Shown: piece after piece, positions 36,301 through 48,300 of the stretch
Numbering within the stretch: the stretch's first letter is position 1
Layout: the number at the start of each line of letters is the position of its first letter
From: Taeniopygia guttata
Taxonomy: Eukaryota; Chordata; Aves; Passeriformes; Estrildidae
DNA: 64,000 nt
Direction of reading: 5' to 3'
NCBI RefSeq assembly: GCF_048771995.1
Contig: NC_133024.1
Location: forward strand, 115,651,001 to 115,715,000
Notes under the pieces: model-generated
What the model saw: only the letters and a program-made list of their open reading frames with translations
Told to the model about the DNA's origin: nothing
The model's database searches: none
Program-made: the position numbers and the translations under genes

Positions 36301-39300
36301 TGGGAACTTGAGAACCAGTGTGCAGATTTCCCAATGCACCTTTCTGTCCTGCCGAGAACCCCTCGCATTACGTACCCATGCACCCACTTCCCCAGCAGAA
36401 ATTGCTCTGGCTTCGAGCAGATGCAGGCAATGAGAACTGTGGGATCAAGGGTGACAGAGTTATAGAGACTTAACTGAGCTGGAGAAGAGGGGATTGGCAG
36501 GGAGAAGAAAGAAAGCAGGATACAGCCTGATCATACAGCTGATCATACGGCTGTGTGATCAGCACACAAGAGGAAGGGCACAGTGAGTCCAAGATGGAGA
36601 ATGGGGAGAAGAAGGAAGACAGGACAAATGAAGAACAGAACAGGGAGCAGAAACAAAAAGTCAGGGACTGAGTCTGGAAAGGGGTTACCAGAGGCTAAGG
36701 AAGTTTAGCAGGGAAAGATGTGGCAGGGAGAGGAACAGACGTACTCTGGAGACAGACCACACTGCTGAGGTGGCCAATCAGTGACACTCAGGCTGGTTTT
36801 GATACCTCCCACATCACAGTGCTCCAACTGCTGCCTTCTCTGGCTGCCTGAGATCTCACCTGTATCCTTGTTGAGGGAGAAGAGCGGGGGCGAGTTTCCC
36901 AGGACGATGCGGTACGTCACCCTCCCATTGAGCCCCTCGTCCTTGTCATGGGCAGTGACACGCAGCACGGCTGTCCCTGGCATGCTCTGGGTGCTGATGC
37001 TGGCAGCATACTCCAGTGGGTAGAATACTGGCCGGTTGTCATTCGTGTCCTCCAGGAACACCTTCACATACACCATGGAGTTCAGGCCGCCCTGAGGAGG
37101 CACCAGGTCAGAGACAGTGCAAGGACAGCAGCGAGCCCTGCACCGTGCTGGGTCAGCAGCATCGCATGCACAGCCTTGCTAGCACTCACCCCATCCACCG
37201 CAATGATGGTGAAGTCATAGGCAGATGTGCCCTCATCACGGTCCAGGGGCTGCACCGTGCACAGCTGCCCTGAGTGCTTGTCAATGCTGAACTGTGTGGG
37301 GATGATGCTGCCGATGCCAGAGCCAATGGAGTAGGAAAGGGAGCCAAATGCACCACTGTCTGAGTCTGTGGCTGTCACCTGTGGGAGGGAAGGCACCACC
37401 TGAACAGAGCAGACCACCAGCCAGACCCAGCCCAGCACCACCACCACTCCCCAGTGCCACCTTCTGCTCCATGGCCACAGCCACCGTGCCACCCTCGGAG
37501 CTGGCCATCACAATGCAGTGTGACAGAAACTGTGGCCTGCCTCCCAGACCAGCCACTGCTTCTTCTGCAGGATGTGCAGCACTGCAGCAGCAGCAGCCCC
37601 TGCACCTCTATTCCTTCTTTTCTCCAAAGACACTCAGGATGGGACAGGAAGAAAGTCACCCCCCTGTCACCATGGCCCTGGCTCTCTCCTGCTCTCAGGG
37701 CTCTGTCTAACAGCCCCAGACATGAGGCCTGAGGATGGAGGATGGCACTGCCCTGTGACTGTCCAGACTCATGTTACCTGTAGCACAAGAAGTGCACCCA
37801 CTATGACAGACATAGCAGGAGGAGGAATGCTGCTCCCTGCCTGCCCTCCCCAGCTCCCCCTTCACGCTCCTACAGAGCTCAGGTCAGCAGAAACCAGCTC
37901 CTGACTCCACATCCCTGCCCACAGCTCCTCCACCAGCTGGGAGCTCCGTGGAGAACAAAGCTGGGGGACAGAGCTGGGGGAAGGCAGCTGGGCCAGGCCC
38001 GGGTGAAGTGGAGTTCAGGCCTCGTCAGCCACAGCTCCTCCCCGCAGCAGCCATGGGGCCTCGGCTCCGCACGAGGAGCGCAGGAACGCCGCGCGCGCGC
38101 CAAGCCGAGGGCCCGGCTGGGGGCTGCGAGCCTGGTCATCAGGGATGGAGGAACAAGGTTGAGGGGACACGGGACGGCTGGGCCTGCAGGGGTCAGTGGG
38201 CAGGGGTGGGACCACCCTGTCCTGAGCAGGAAGGCGAGGCAGCACCTGCGGCACTCCCAGCAGCCCTGCCTGTGGTCTGAGGGGCTGCCTGCAGGGAGAA
38301 ACTGAGACCACATCTCCAGTGAACACCAGGCTCCCGTGCAGAGGATCTGCTCCCCAACCCTGCAGCAGCTGCCAGAAGAAGCACCATGGAACAGGATCCC
38401 CCCTCCCCACTCCAGCTGCAGAGCACTTGGAAACACAGGTGCTGTGACAGAACTGGGTCAGAAGGCACTTTGGGAAACTGGACCCACCTAGAGCTCACCA
38501 TCCCCCTCCCTACTGCCCCAGCCCATCTTCCTGGCGAGCTGCTCAGCAGAGAGCACAAATCTGACCCTGCTGACATCACTGGAGCGCATATGCAGGTTAC
38601 CAGTATAGTGGCTCCATGCTGCCTGTCATCACTGGGGTACAGCCCTGTACCCACACCCCGGTGTGCCTCTGCCCTGCCTGGGATACAGCCCTGTACCCAC
38701 ATCCCGGTGTGCCTCTGCCCTGCCTGGGATACAGCCCTGTACCCACACCCCGGTGTGCCTCTGCCCTGCCTGGGATACAGCCCTGTACCCACACCCCGGT
38801 GTGCCTCTGCTATGCCCGGGGTGCAGCCCTGTACCCACACCCCGGTGTGCCTCTGCCATTCCTTGGGTCAGCTGCCAGCCTTCTCCACCAGATGGAAATG
38901 CATAATCAGTTGCCACGGTGACTGGAATAGGTACTATATGGTAAACAAAGACTTTTCTTTCCTTCAGAAAGGAAAGTTCTAGTTCACTAGAACTAGAATT
39001 CACTAGTTCAGAATGAACTAGTTCTCACTCTGAAGGTTATCCAAAATGGACATCTGCTGCTTTAATCACTGTAGAGCAACACACTCTGCTGCAGAGTGAG
39101 ATAGCAGCTTCAGGCTCCTTAGCCCAGGGGCTCTGATGCTTCCAGAGGAATCTCCCTTCCCCACTGTAACCATCTTCTGATGGGTGCCACTCTTAGGAAT
39201 ACTCAAAGGAGGAATATCCAGCTTCCTGCCACAAGACCTGGGCCAGGTTTCAGGAACAGGAAAGCAACAGATGAGCTCTCACTACTGTGTAGTGTAGCAC

Positions 39301-42300
39301 CATCTCCCTGGTGGGTTCCTGGTACCCAGAGCCATGTTCCAGCAAGATAACTGGTGGAGCCAGCAGTCTGGTACCAGAACCAGCCCTGACTGTGCAGCCA
39401 GGACAAGGTATCCCATGTATCTACTGCTTCACTGTCCCATCCTGTGGTGGGACCATTTGTGAATCGCTGGTCCAACAAAAAACTCTGCCCAATATGAGCC
39501 TACACAGCATCTAAGAGAGGTCACATCGCTGGTGTAACTACAACTGGAGCCCTGCACCTGGTTCTTGTCTCCTTTGGATGGGTGATGATAAATAGGCGCC
39601 TAGAGAGAAGCCACAGGAACAGCAAACACCTGCTGAACCAGGTTACAGTGTTGGCTGAGTTTGGGGCCACTGGACACTTTGCTCTGTGCTCTGCCACTGC
39701 ATGCAGAGGGAGGGGGGCAGTGGCTGCTGCTCCCCAGTCCCAGCTCTCTGCTTGCAGACTTCTGATACTCCACGTGTGAATCCCATGGGATGGGGCTGGC
39801 TGACTACCTGTGGGCAGCCACGCTCAGCAAGGCCTGACACCAGACCCAGGGACAGCAGGATTCCTGCTGCAGCTGGGTGATGCCTCCTGGGGACTCCCAA
39901 GAGACATCACAGGAACCACCAGCCACCAGGTATGGCAACCACCTCATTTCAGCTGGCATGCACTGCTGCAGACTGAGAGCACATGCAGTCTGAGACAGGG
40001 ACACATTTTCAGCTGTGAGGGCAATTAGCCACCAAAAGGGCTCATTAAAGCCTGCGGTGAGTCCACCACTTCTGGAAATTTTTAAGCCAAGCATGGACAT
40101 TTTTCCAGGAACTTTGCTAGAAGTTAATGCAAGGCAGCCCCAGGCTCTGTATTTAGCATCCACCCCAAATCTTGGATCCACAGCTGGTTTTACTGCAGCT
40201 CACTCATGAGGCTCCTGATGTTTGCCTGAAAAGAAGAGGGAAACGGGGTGGAGCTGCCTGTGGAACTGCCCAAGAAACTCTCCACTGGGGCCGTGTGAGT
40301 CCTGCTGTTCGGATATGTGGGAGCAGGAGCCAGGGTTCTGAGCCTGAATGGCAGCCCCACTGCCCTCACCTCTAACTTCTGAATGGAGCCCACACAGACA
40401 CTAAAGGCTTTAAGCACAAGGACATCAATGCTCTGCCAGCATATTCCTGACCTGAAGCTGCCAAGGAAGCAGCAGTACCTAAGGAAGATAGGATCATAAA
40501 CCCCTGGTCTCACAAAGAATTCCAGTGTCCCTAGAAGGGACTACTAATTGGGGATGTGGCAGTTGGCAGTAGCTGTGACTGCAGTGGCCATGAAGCAGAT
40601 TCAGGATCCTAAAGGTAGTGAGGAAGAAGAGAAGCAGAGTACAGACCCGGATTGCAAGACAGACCTCAGCTTTTACAGGGAACTGGTCGATGGAAGGGAT
40701 CTCATGGGAGGCAGCACTAAAGGCTAAGGCAGCTCAGGAAAGCTGTCAAGCCTTCAGGACAGTACACTCCAGAAGAGCCCATCCCAGTGCTCAGGAAAAC
40801 ACAGAGACCTCAGCAGATGGCCTGGGCTAAGCAGGGGCCTCCAGGCTAAGTTGCCGTGCAAAAGGTGCTGTATGCTAAGAGAACTGGGACTGTTCAGCCT
40901 GGAGAGGAGGAGGTTCTGGAGTGACCTAACTGGGGCCTTTCAGTACCTGAAGGGAGCCAATGAGATGGAGACGCTATTTAAAAGGGCCTCAAAAGACAAG
41001 ACAAGGGAGAACTGCTTCACACTGACAGCAAGTAGGTTTAGATTGGATATTGGGAAGAAATTCTTCCCTATGAGAGTGATGAGGCCCTGGCACAGGTTGC
41101 CCAAAGAGGCTGTGGCTGCCCCTGGATCCCTGGGAGTGTCCAAGGCCAAGCTGGACAGGGCTTGGAACAACCTGGTCTAGTGGAAGGTGTCCCTGCTCAT
41201 GGCCATGGGGTGGAAAGAGATGATATTTAAGGTCCCTTCCAACCCAAACCATTCCACAATTCTTTGAGATTGGCACAGAGGCAAGACACATAAGTAGAAT
41301 CTATAAACATTGCCAGGCATGTCAGGAGTGTGTCAGCAAAGTCAAAGTTCAAGCCTGAGCGTGCCAGGAAGAGCCACTGCACTGTGCTGGTAGTGAAGGC
41401 CCGAAGAAGGGCCCACTTCTGAGTGTGGAATCAGCAGCAGCAGCACAGGTAAGACTGGAACACTCAGTGCCTCCTCTACCTCAGTCTCCACCAGCCTCCC
41501 AGGCCTCCATGCTGTTCAAAAGGCTTCAGGGAGCCTCCAGAGAGGGGTGAAGAGAGAGTCAGTATCTCTTTGAAAAGATTGATCCATGTGAATCCATGAG
41601 ACTCAACAGGCTGCATCAATGGATGCTGAAGAAATGGATTTGTAGGGCTGCTCGTCACATGTCAGGGCAAACCAGGGGAGATCCCTGACACCTGGAGGAA
41701 TGCAAGTCTCACATCCCACCTTCAAAAAAGGCCAAAAGGATCATCTGAGGGTCTACATTCTCGACAGCCACACTTTGAGCCCTAGGAGAATCTTGGAGTG
41801 AGTCTTCTAGCATGTTTTAGGCCACATGAAAGATCCTGGAAGGGAAGAGCCATCATGGATTGCCGATCCTGTTTGCTCCCTGTGATGGAGTGATGGCATC
41901 TGGGGTCAAAGGGCTGACAGCTGTGGGTGACAGCCTTGACTGTAGGAAGGATTTTGACACCTTCTCCCACTGTCCTCATATCCAAGGCAGGATGTTACAG
42001 TTTCGAGGGCTGGGCAATCGGGTGGGTGAAAGACAGGTTGAAAGACAGGCTCTGGGGAGAGGTTCATGAGCAGTGCTATGCCTGGGGGCTGTAATGAGCA
42101 AAAGGGTCTGGATGAAAGTGCCAGAAGAAATACATCTTTTCTGTCAGACAATGGATGCAAATGAAAAGGCATATGCCCTTGAGATCGGGGCATGTGTTAA
42201 GGGACCCAGGGATGACCCCAATGCTGTGTTTTGAAGACTTTGTGGATAGGTGTAGAAGAGGCTGCTGCCATGGCAGGGTTTGGGGAACACATCTGGGCTA

Positions 42301-45300
42301 CCTTCTGCTGAAATCATTCATTGATCGGTGTAATTACATGGGAACGCAGCTGTTGGCATCCAGTTCCCAGCTGGATTTGGATCTGGCAAGGGATGTCAAT
42401 GTCAACATGAAGGGCTCCTATAAGTAATTGGTGACAAAAGGAAGGCTCGGTAGGCCCACAGCTGAAGGAGACTAGGGACCTGTTGACAAAGGACATGTAA
42501 AAGTCAGGGGTACTTAATGCCCTCTTTCCCTTACTCTCTACTAGTAAGATGGGTCTTCAGGAGCCTCAGGTCTCAGAGAACAGGGTGAAAGACATCACTG
42601 CCAGGCCCTTCACAATAATCTTTGCTGAGTCATTGTGTTTGGGAGATGCCTGAAGACTGTGGGAAGGTAAATCTCTCCTATCTTCAAGAGTAAGGCAGGA
42701 GGACCCAGGTAACTACAAAACAATCAGCGTCACCTTGATCCCAGGGAAACCGATGGAGCAGTTACTCCTGGAAACCATTTTTATGCATGGGAAGAACAAA
42801 AAATCATCAGGAGTGGTGAGCACAGCTTCCCCTTATGGCAAATCTTTGCACTAAATTCTTTGACACTCTCCCTCATGAGATCCTCATTCAGCTGAAAACC
42901 AGTTGAATGCCTCCTGTCCAGAGGGTGGTGGCCAGGGGCACAATATCTGCTTGGAGGCCAGTAGCTAGCAGTGTGCCCCAGGGGTCAATTCTGCCCCCAG
43001 TCCTGTTTGGCATCTTCACTAATGACCTGTTTGATGGTGCAGTGTGTGCCCTGAGCATGTTTACTGATGACCCCAAACTGGGAGGAGTGGCTGATTTGCC
43101 AGAGGGTCAAGTTGCATCTGAGGCAACCTTGAGAGGCTGCAGGCAGGGACGAAAGACCTCCTAAAGTTCATAAGGGACAGTGCACAGTTCTGTCCCAGGG
43201 AAAAAACAATCCCCTGTCCCAGCAGATGCTGGAGGCTGCACCACTGCAAAGCAGCTCAGCAGAGAGGCCCTCTGGGTCCCCAGTGGTGCCAAGCTGAAGA
43301 TGAGACAGCAATGTGCCCTTGCTGCAAGGAAGGAGAATGGTGTCCTGGGCAGCATCAGGGTGAGTGTGGCCAGCAGGTCAAGGAGAGGATCCTGCCCCTC
43401 TCCTCAGCAGTAGTGAGGCCACAGCTGGAGCTGTGTACAGTACAGTACTCCTCCGCACTCCTATAGTATAGTACTGGCTCCCCAGTTCTGGAGAGAGATG
43501 GCCATACTGGAGAGAGTCCAGTGAAGGGCCACAAAGATGATGAAGGGACTGGAGCACCTCTCCTGTGACAAAAGACTGAGGGAACTGGGATGGTTCAGCC
43601 TGGAGGAAGGGTGTCATTCATACAGGAAAGAGGGCAACAAGAGGATGGATCCAGGCTCTTCTCAGTTGTGCCCAGTGTCAGGATCAGAGGGCATGGGCAC
43701 ACACTGGAACACAGGAGAGTCCCTCTGAAAATCAGGAAGCACTTTTCCTTTATGAGGTTTCCCAGGAAAGTGGGGATGTTCAGTGCAACCAACTCTGGAT
43801 GGTGCTGCTTGTGCATGGGGGGGTTGTACTAGACTTTCCCAAGAGGTCCTTTCCAAACTCAACCATTCTGTGATCTCCAGCCAAAGACTCTCCTGAACAC
43901 CCCAGTTCCCCATTGAGCTCAAATTGTTCCAAGAGAGCTGATCTGCTCTTCATCCCTGCATAGCAGCCTTGACCACACCAGGCAGTAGCATCTGCTACCT
44001 GTCCCTCCTTGCCTGCAGGTGTGGTGAGAAGGCTTTGCTGGAGTGCCTTACAGCTGGGCAGAAGAGCACAGCAAGATGACTCAGGGTTAGCAAGAAACCA
44101 GAGCATCAGACTTTGAAAAGGAAGCGGGGTCCTGGCTAAGCGTGCCTATCCCCACTGCATGGAGAGCTGGGAGGGCAGTGATGGCTATTGAGGCCTTGCA
44201 ACTTCACACCCCCTCCCAGTACCTCAGCAAGACAGGAAGAACAAGTGGAGCCATGGCACAACAGACTTCCTACATTTCCCAGAGATGGTACGGTTCTCAG
44301 AAGTACAGCCCCACTCCCAGGTCTCTCACCCTATGGGAGTCAAAGCTGCCCCTTCCTTTAGACCCATCTCAAGCACATCACCAGAGCCCCTTATACACAT
44401 CTCCTGCTTTCACAGCCCTTCTGGTGACCTGTGCCCCAGCCCAGACCACAGTGCTGTGAAGTGATGGAGCCTGCTCAGCAGCTCGGGCTCCATTCCTCAG
44501 CCATCCTCCCCACTCCAGCCAGCGCAGTCAGCAGGCAGGGAACTCATCTGGAGCCTGGCCATGGCTGGGGCTCTGCTGCGCACATGTTGTGCTGTGGCTT
44601 TGGCAAACATCTGGCTCTGGGGCTCCCGCCCCTCTGAGTGACGGCTCTTGGTGGGAGAGGAGGGGAGGCTGGCGCCAGTGTGGTCAGCGATCCCACGCAC
44701 GGCTCCCTGCGCCTGAGTGCGTGCCAGGCGTCCTGCCCTCCCAGCCCTGGCACAGCCACTGACCAGCTAAAAGTGGCCAGGGAGCAGCCCCGCAGCTATT
44801 TCAGGAGCCGTTCCTGTCTCCAGGGTTTTGTCTCAGCCTCCAGCACACCCGGGTCTCAGGGGAGGGAGCAGGGTCAGGGTTTGGCCCAGGGACAGTCCAG
44901 CACACGTGGCCAAGGCAAGGGTCAGACCCCATGGCTACCAGAACCCCCTGTCCAGGGAGCCCCAGCGCAGCTGCCGGCGCTGCTGGCTCGCACTGCTGGG
45001 TCCCCAAGGCCCCAGACATGGGCAGGAGTCTGGCTGGTGGTCCCACAGCCAGGGCCTCCACACTGCCCAGAGCAGCTGCGACTGCCCCAGTCCTGGCATC
45101 CGAGGCCAGGCTGGATGGGGCTTGGAGCAACCTGGTTTAGTGGAAGATGTCCCTGCCCATGGAGGGCATGGAACGAGATGGACTTTCAGGTCCCTTTCCA
45201 CCCTTCTGTGATTCTATGACAGACACAGGCTGACAGAAACACATGTAGTTGGGCATGGGGAGCAGGGGCTGCCCTGAGATGGGGTAAAGCCTTTGGTTCA

Positions 45301-48300
45301 GAGGGTGAGGGGAAGTGGGTTAACCACAGACACTGGCAGGGAGGCTGGATGTGAATAGTGGGGCTAGGCAAGAGGTGAGAGAGCCTGGGAGTGCCCAGCA
45401 CCCTTCTGGGAGCCCAGGGACCTCCAAGCACAGGAACAGACCAGGGCACAGATGGACGAGGAGTGAAGTTCTGCACCTGGGTTCTCAGGTGTCCTCGCTC
45501 TTCAAATGGCACCTGTAGCCAGGAGCTACAGGGCATTGGGAACCCCATAGAAGGTGCAGGAGCTGAACAGGACCTGGAAGCTGGGGAGCAGATAGGGGCA
45601 GGAAATCCTGGAGCAGAGCAGGGCTGGGAAGAGTGCTCAAGGTGGGGGGCTTGAATGGGGCAGCCACACCACAGGGCAGAAATGGCAGGAACCTCGGGGC
45701 ACTGAAGTGAGAACAACCCCAAACCAAGGTAAGGGGCTAGGTTTCAGCCATATGGAGCTCAGGCAGAGAGTGCTCAGAGAAGGTCTATACAAAAAGATGG
45801 GACACGGATCAATAAGATGTGCAGGAGAGACTGGGCTGGGGTCAGCACAAGATTGAGCATGACGGGCAGGGTGAGCCTAGGGAGCAACGCCAGGATGGGG
45901 CCTCTAACATCAGGAGGACATGGAGCTGCTCTGTAGACAGGCTGGGTGAGATGGGGGTGTTCAGCCTCAAAAAGACTCCAGGGAAACCTTAGAGTCCCTT
46001 CCAGTGCCTAAAGAGGCTCCAAGAGAGATGGAGGGGAACTTTGGACAAGGGCCTGGAGTGACAAGGCAAGGGGGGATGGCTTCACACGGCCAGAGGACCA
46101 GGTTAGATGGCATGTTGGGAAGAAGTTCATCCCTGTCAGGGTGGGGAGGTCCTGGCACAGGGTGCCCAGAGCAGCTGTGGCTGCTCCATCCCTGAAAGTG
46201 CCCAAGGCCAGGACTGGTCTAGTGGAAGGTGCCCCTGCCCATGGCAGGGTGATGAAACTGGATGATCTTGAAGGTCCCTTCCCACCTAAAACCATTCTGA
46301 GATTCCACAGGGAGCAGGGAGAGGCTGGCATGTCCTAAGGGCTATGCAGCTGGAGGAGAGCTGCCCTGGGTCACAGTAGCAAGGGTTATGGGGGAGAAGG
46401 CAACTGCAGCTGGCACTGACCGAGGGCTGTGGGGAGAACAAGAGGGAGCAGAAACTGGGGTCCAGGGGGAGAGCATGCTGGTGACTGGGGCCACAGGAGA
46501 GAGGCAGAAGGACTGGCCCTTTGGAGGGCAGCATGTGTGAGTGGGGCTGTGGGTGGACATGGATGAGTGAGCTGTGTGAGCAAGAGCAGTGGTAGAAAGA
46601 GGAGTTCTGTGGGGCCTAGAGCAGAAGCAGAGGTAAGGGAAAAGGGGCAGCTGTGAGGGGGCTGGGGATTGCACAGAGGAAGGAGGGAGCTGTTCAAGGG
46701 GGTTGGGAGGAGGAGCCGAGGATGGGGGGAGAGGAGCGCGAGGGGCTGGGGCCTCTCAGCTGCAGTGGAAAAGCTGCTGCAGCTCCAGGGGAAATGCTAC
46801 TTGAATTAATCATGGCGCTGGCTGCTGTGCCAAGCCCAGGAGGAGGCTGCTGGCAGCGCAAGGAAATAACTTTCACAGGAATTTGGAACAAATGCAGCTC
46901 TTCTGGCGGTAACAACAGCACTCACCTCCCCCCACTACCCCCCCATGTACCAGCATCCCCTCCATTCCCACAGTCCTGTGTACCCCCAGATCCCCCCACA
47001 TGGCAGCCTGCTCCTCAGGACTGTGATACTCTCCCTCCCCTTGTTCTTTCTCCCCAGCACGCTCTCAGGCGTCTCCCCATCTCGCTTTGGAAAGCTTGTC
47101 TTCTTGTTTCTAAGGAGGGGGAAGCCTGTTCTATGTTGTGCAAAGGTCTGAAAAGAGGTTGATACTAAATCCCTTGCCCTAAGAACACAAATGCAGGCAG
47201 CAGTGCCCCCCTGCCTCCTACCACTTTCCTTGCCCGCAGTTGGTGAGCATTAGTCCTCGTGCTGCCCCAGGGTCCCTGCATGGCTACGTTCCATGTCCTT
47301 GCACAGCCCCCTCCAGCTGCACAGCCAAGGATCAGGAACAGCCCTCCAGACTCTCTTGTGGTAATACAGTGTATGTGGCCTGGTGTAGCCTACAGCTCTT
47401 CATCCAAATCTCCCTCCTGGGGCATGGCCCATGTAGCATGTGCATGTAGCATTGCCCATGAATGTCCCATGGAATCACAAACCAGAACTAGACACTCATC
47501 AGACTTATCCTCAAAACCGCAGAGACTCTACATTAGGTGCATTGTTGGTCAGCTTTTAATTTCTGATGTTCCCAGCATTTGTGTACAGATGCAAAGGCAG
47601 TATGTAAACCCTGGCTCCAAAATCATCAATACTGGATATATGCAAGAACCAGTAAACCACCACTCCATGTCATTCAGATTGCTGTCCAATAAGCCCATGC
47701 TCACCATATGGGGTTCACAGTTCTCTCTGCCAGAGCACAGACAATACTTGATTTAGCATGAGAAGTCAAAGTCTCAGAAAAACACTATCTGACCACGCAT
47801 GCAGTGTGCTGGTACACAGTCAAAAGTTTAAAGCAAATTTAAACCAGCAGGGTGAATTTATACCGAGCGGTGCTTCACATCATGGACCACAGCATTGAAA
47901 CAGGGTCCAGTGCCCTAAAGCTTCTGCATCATCAGCTCATGGCAGCAGAGAGTAGCAGGGCAGCCAGCTGAGGACCATCTCCTGCTCCATTTTCTGCTGG
48001 TCTCATGTTCACTGCTACCCTGGGCTCTGTCTCCACCAGTGTTTCTTTCTCATCTCAGATTTGAACAGCGAGTTTGCTATTTCCTTTTGCTTCATGCTCA
48101 GTCTGCTACCGTGGGACCTGGCCCATAGTAAACACGAGTAATAAACAGAGAAGATGTTATGAGTTCCTTTTCCTTTCTCAGAAGCTCAGGCCAGCAACCT
48201 GCTCTGCTCATCCCTGTTCATACTCAGACACAAAGGCTGTCCCGGCAGACAGAATGGAGTCTGCAAGGGAGCAGATAATCTGTAGCAACTCTTCAGGTCT

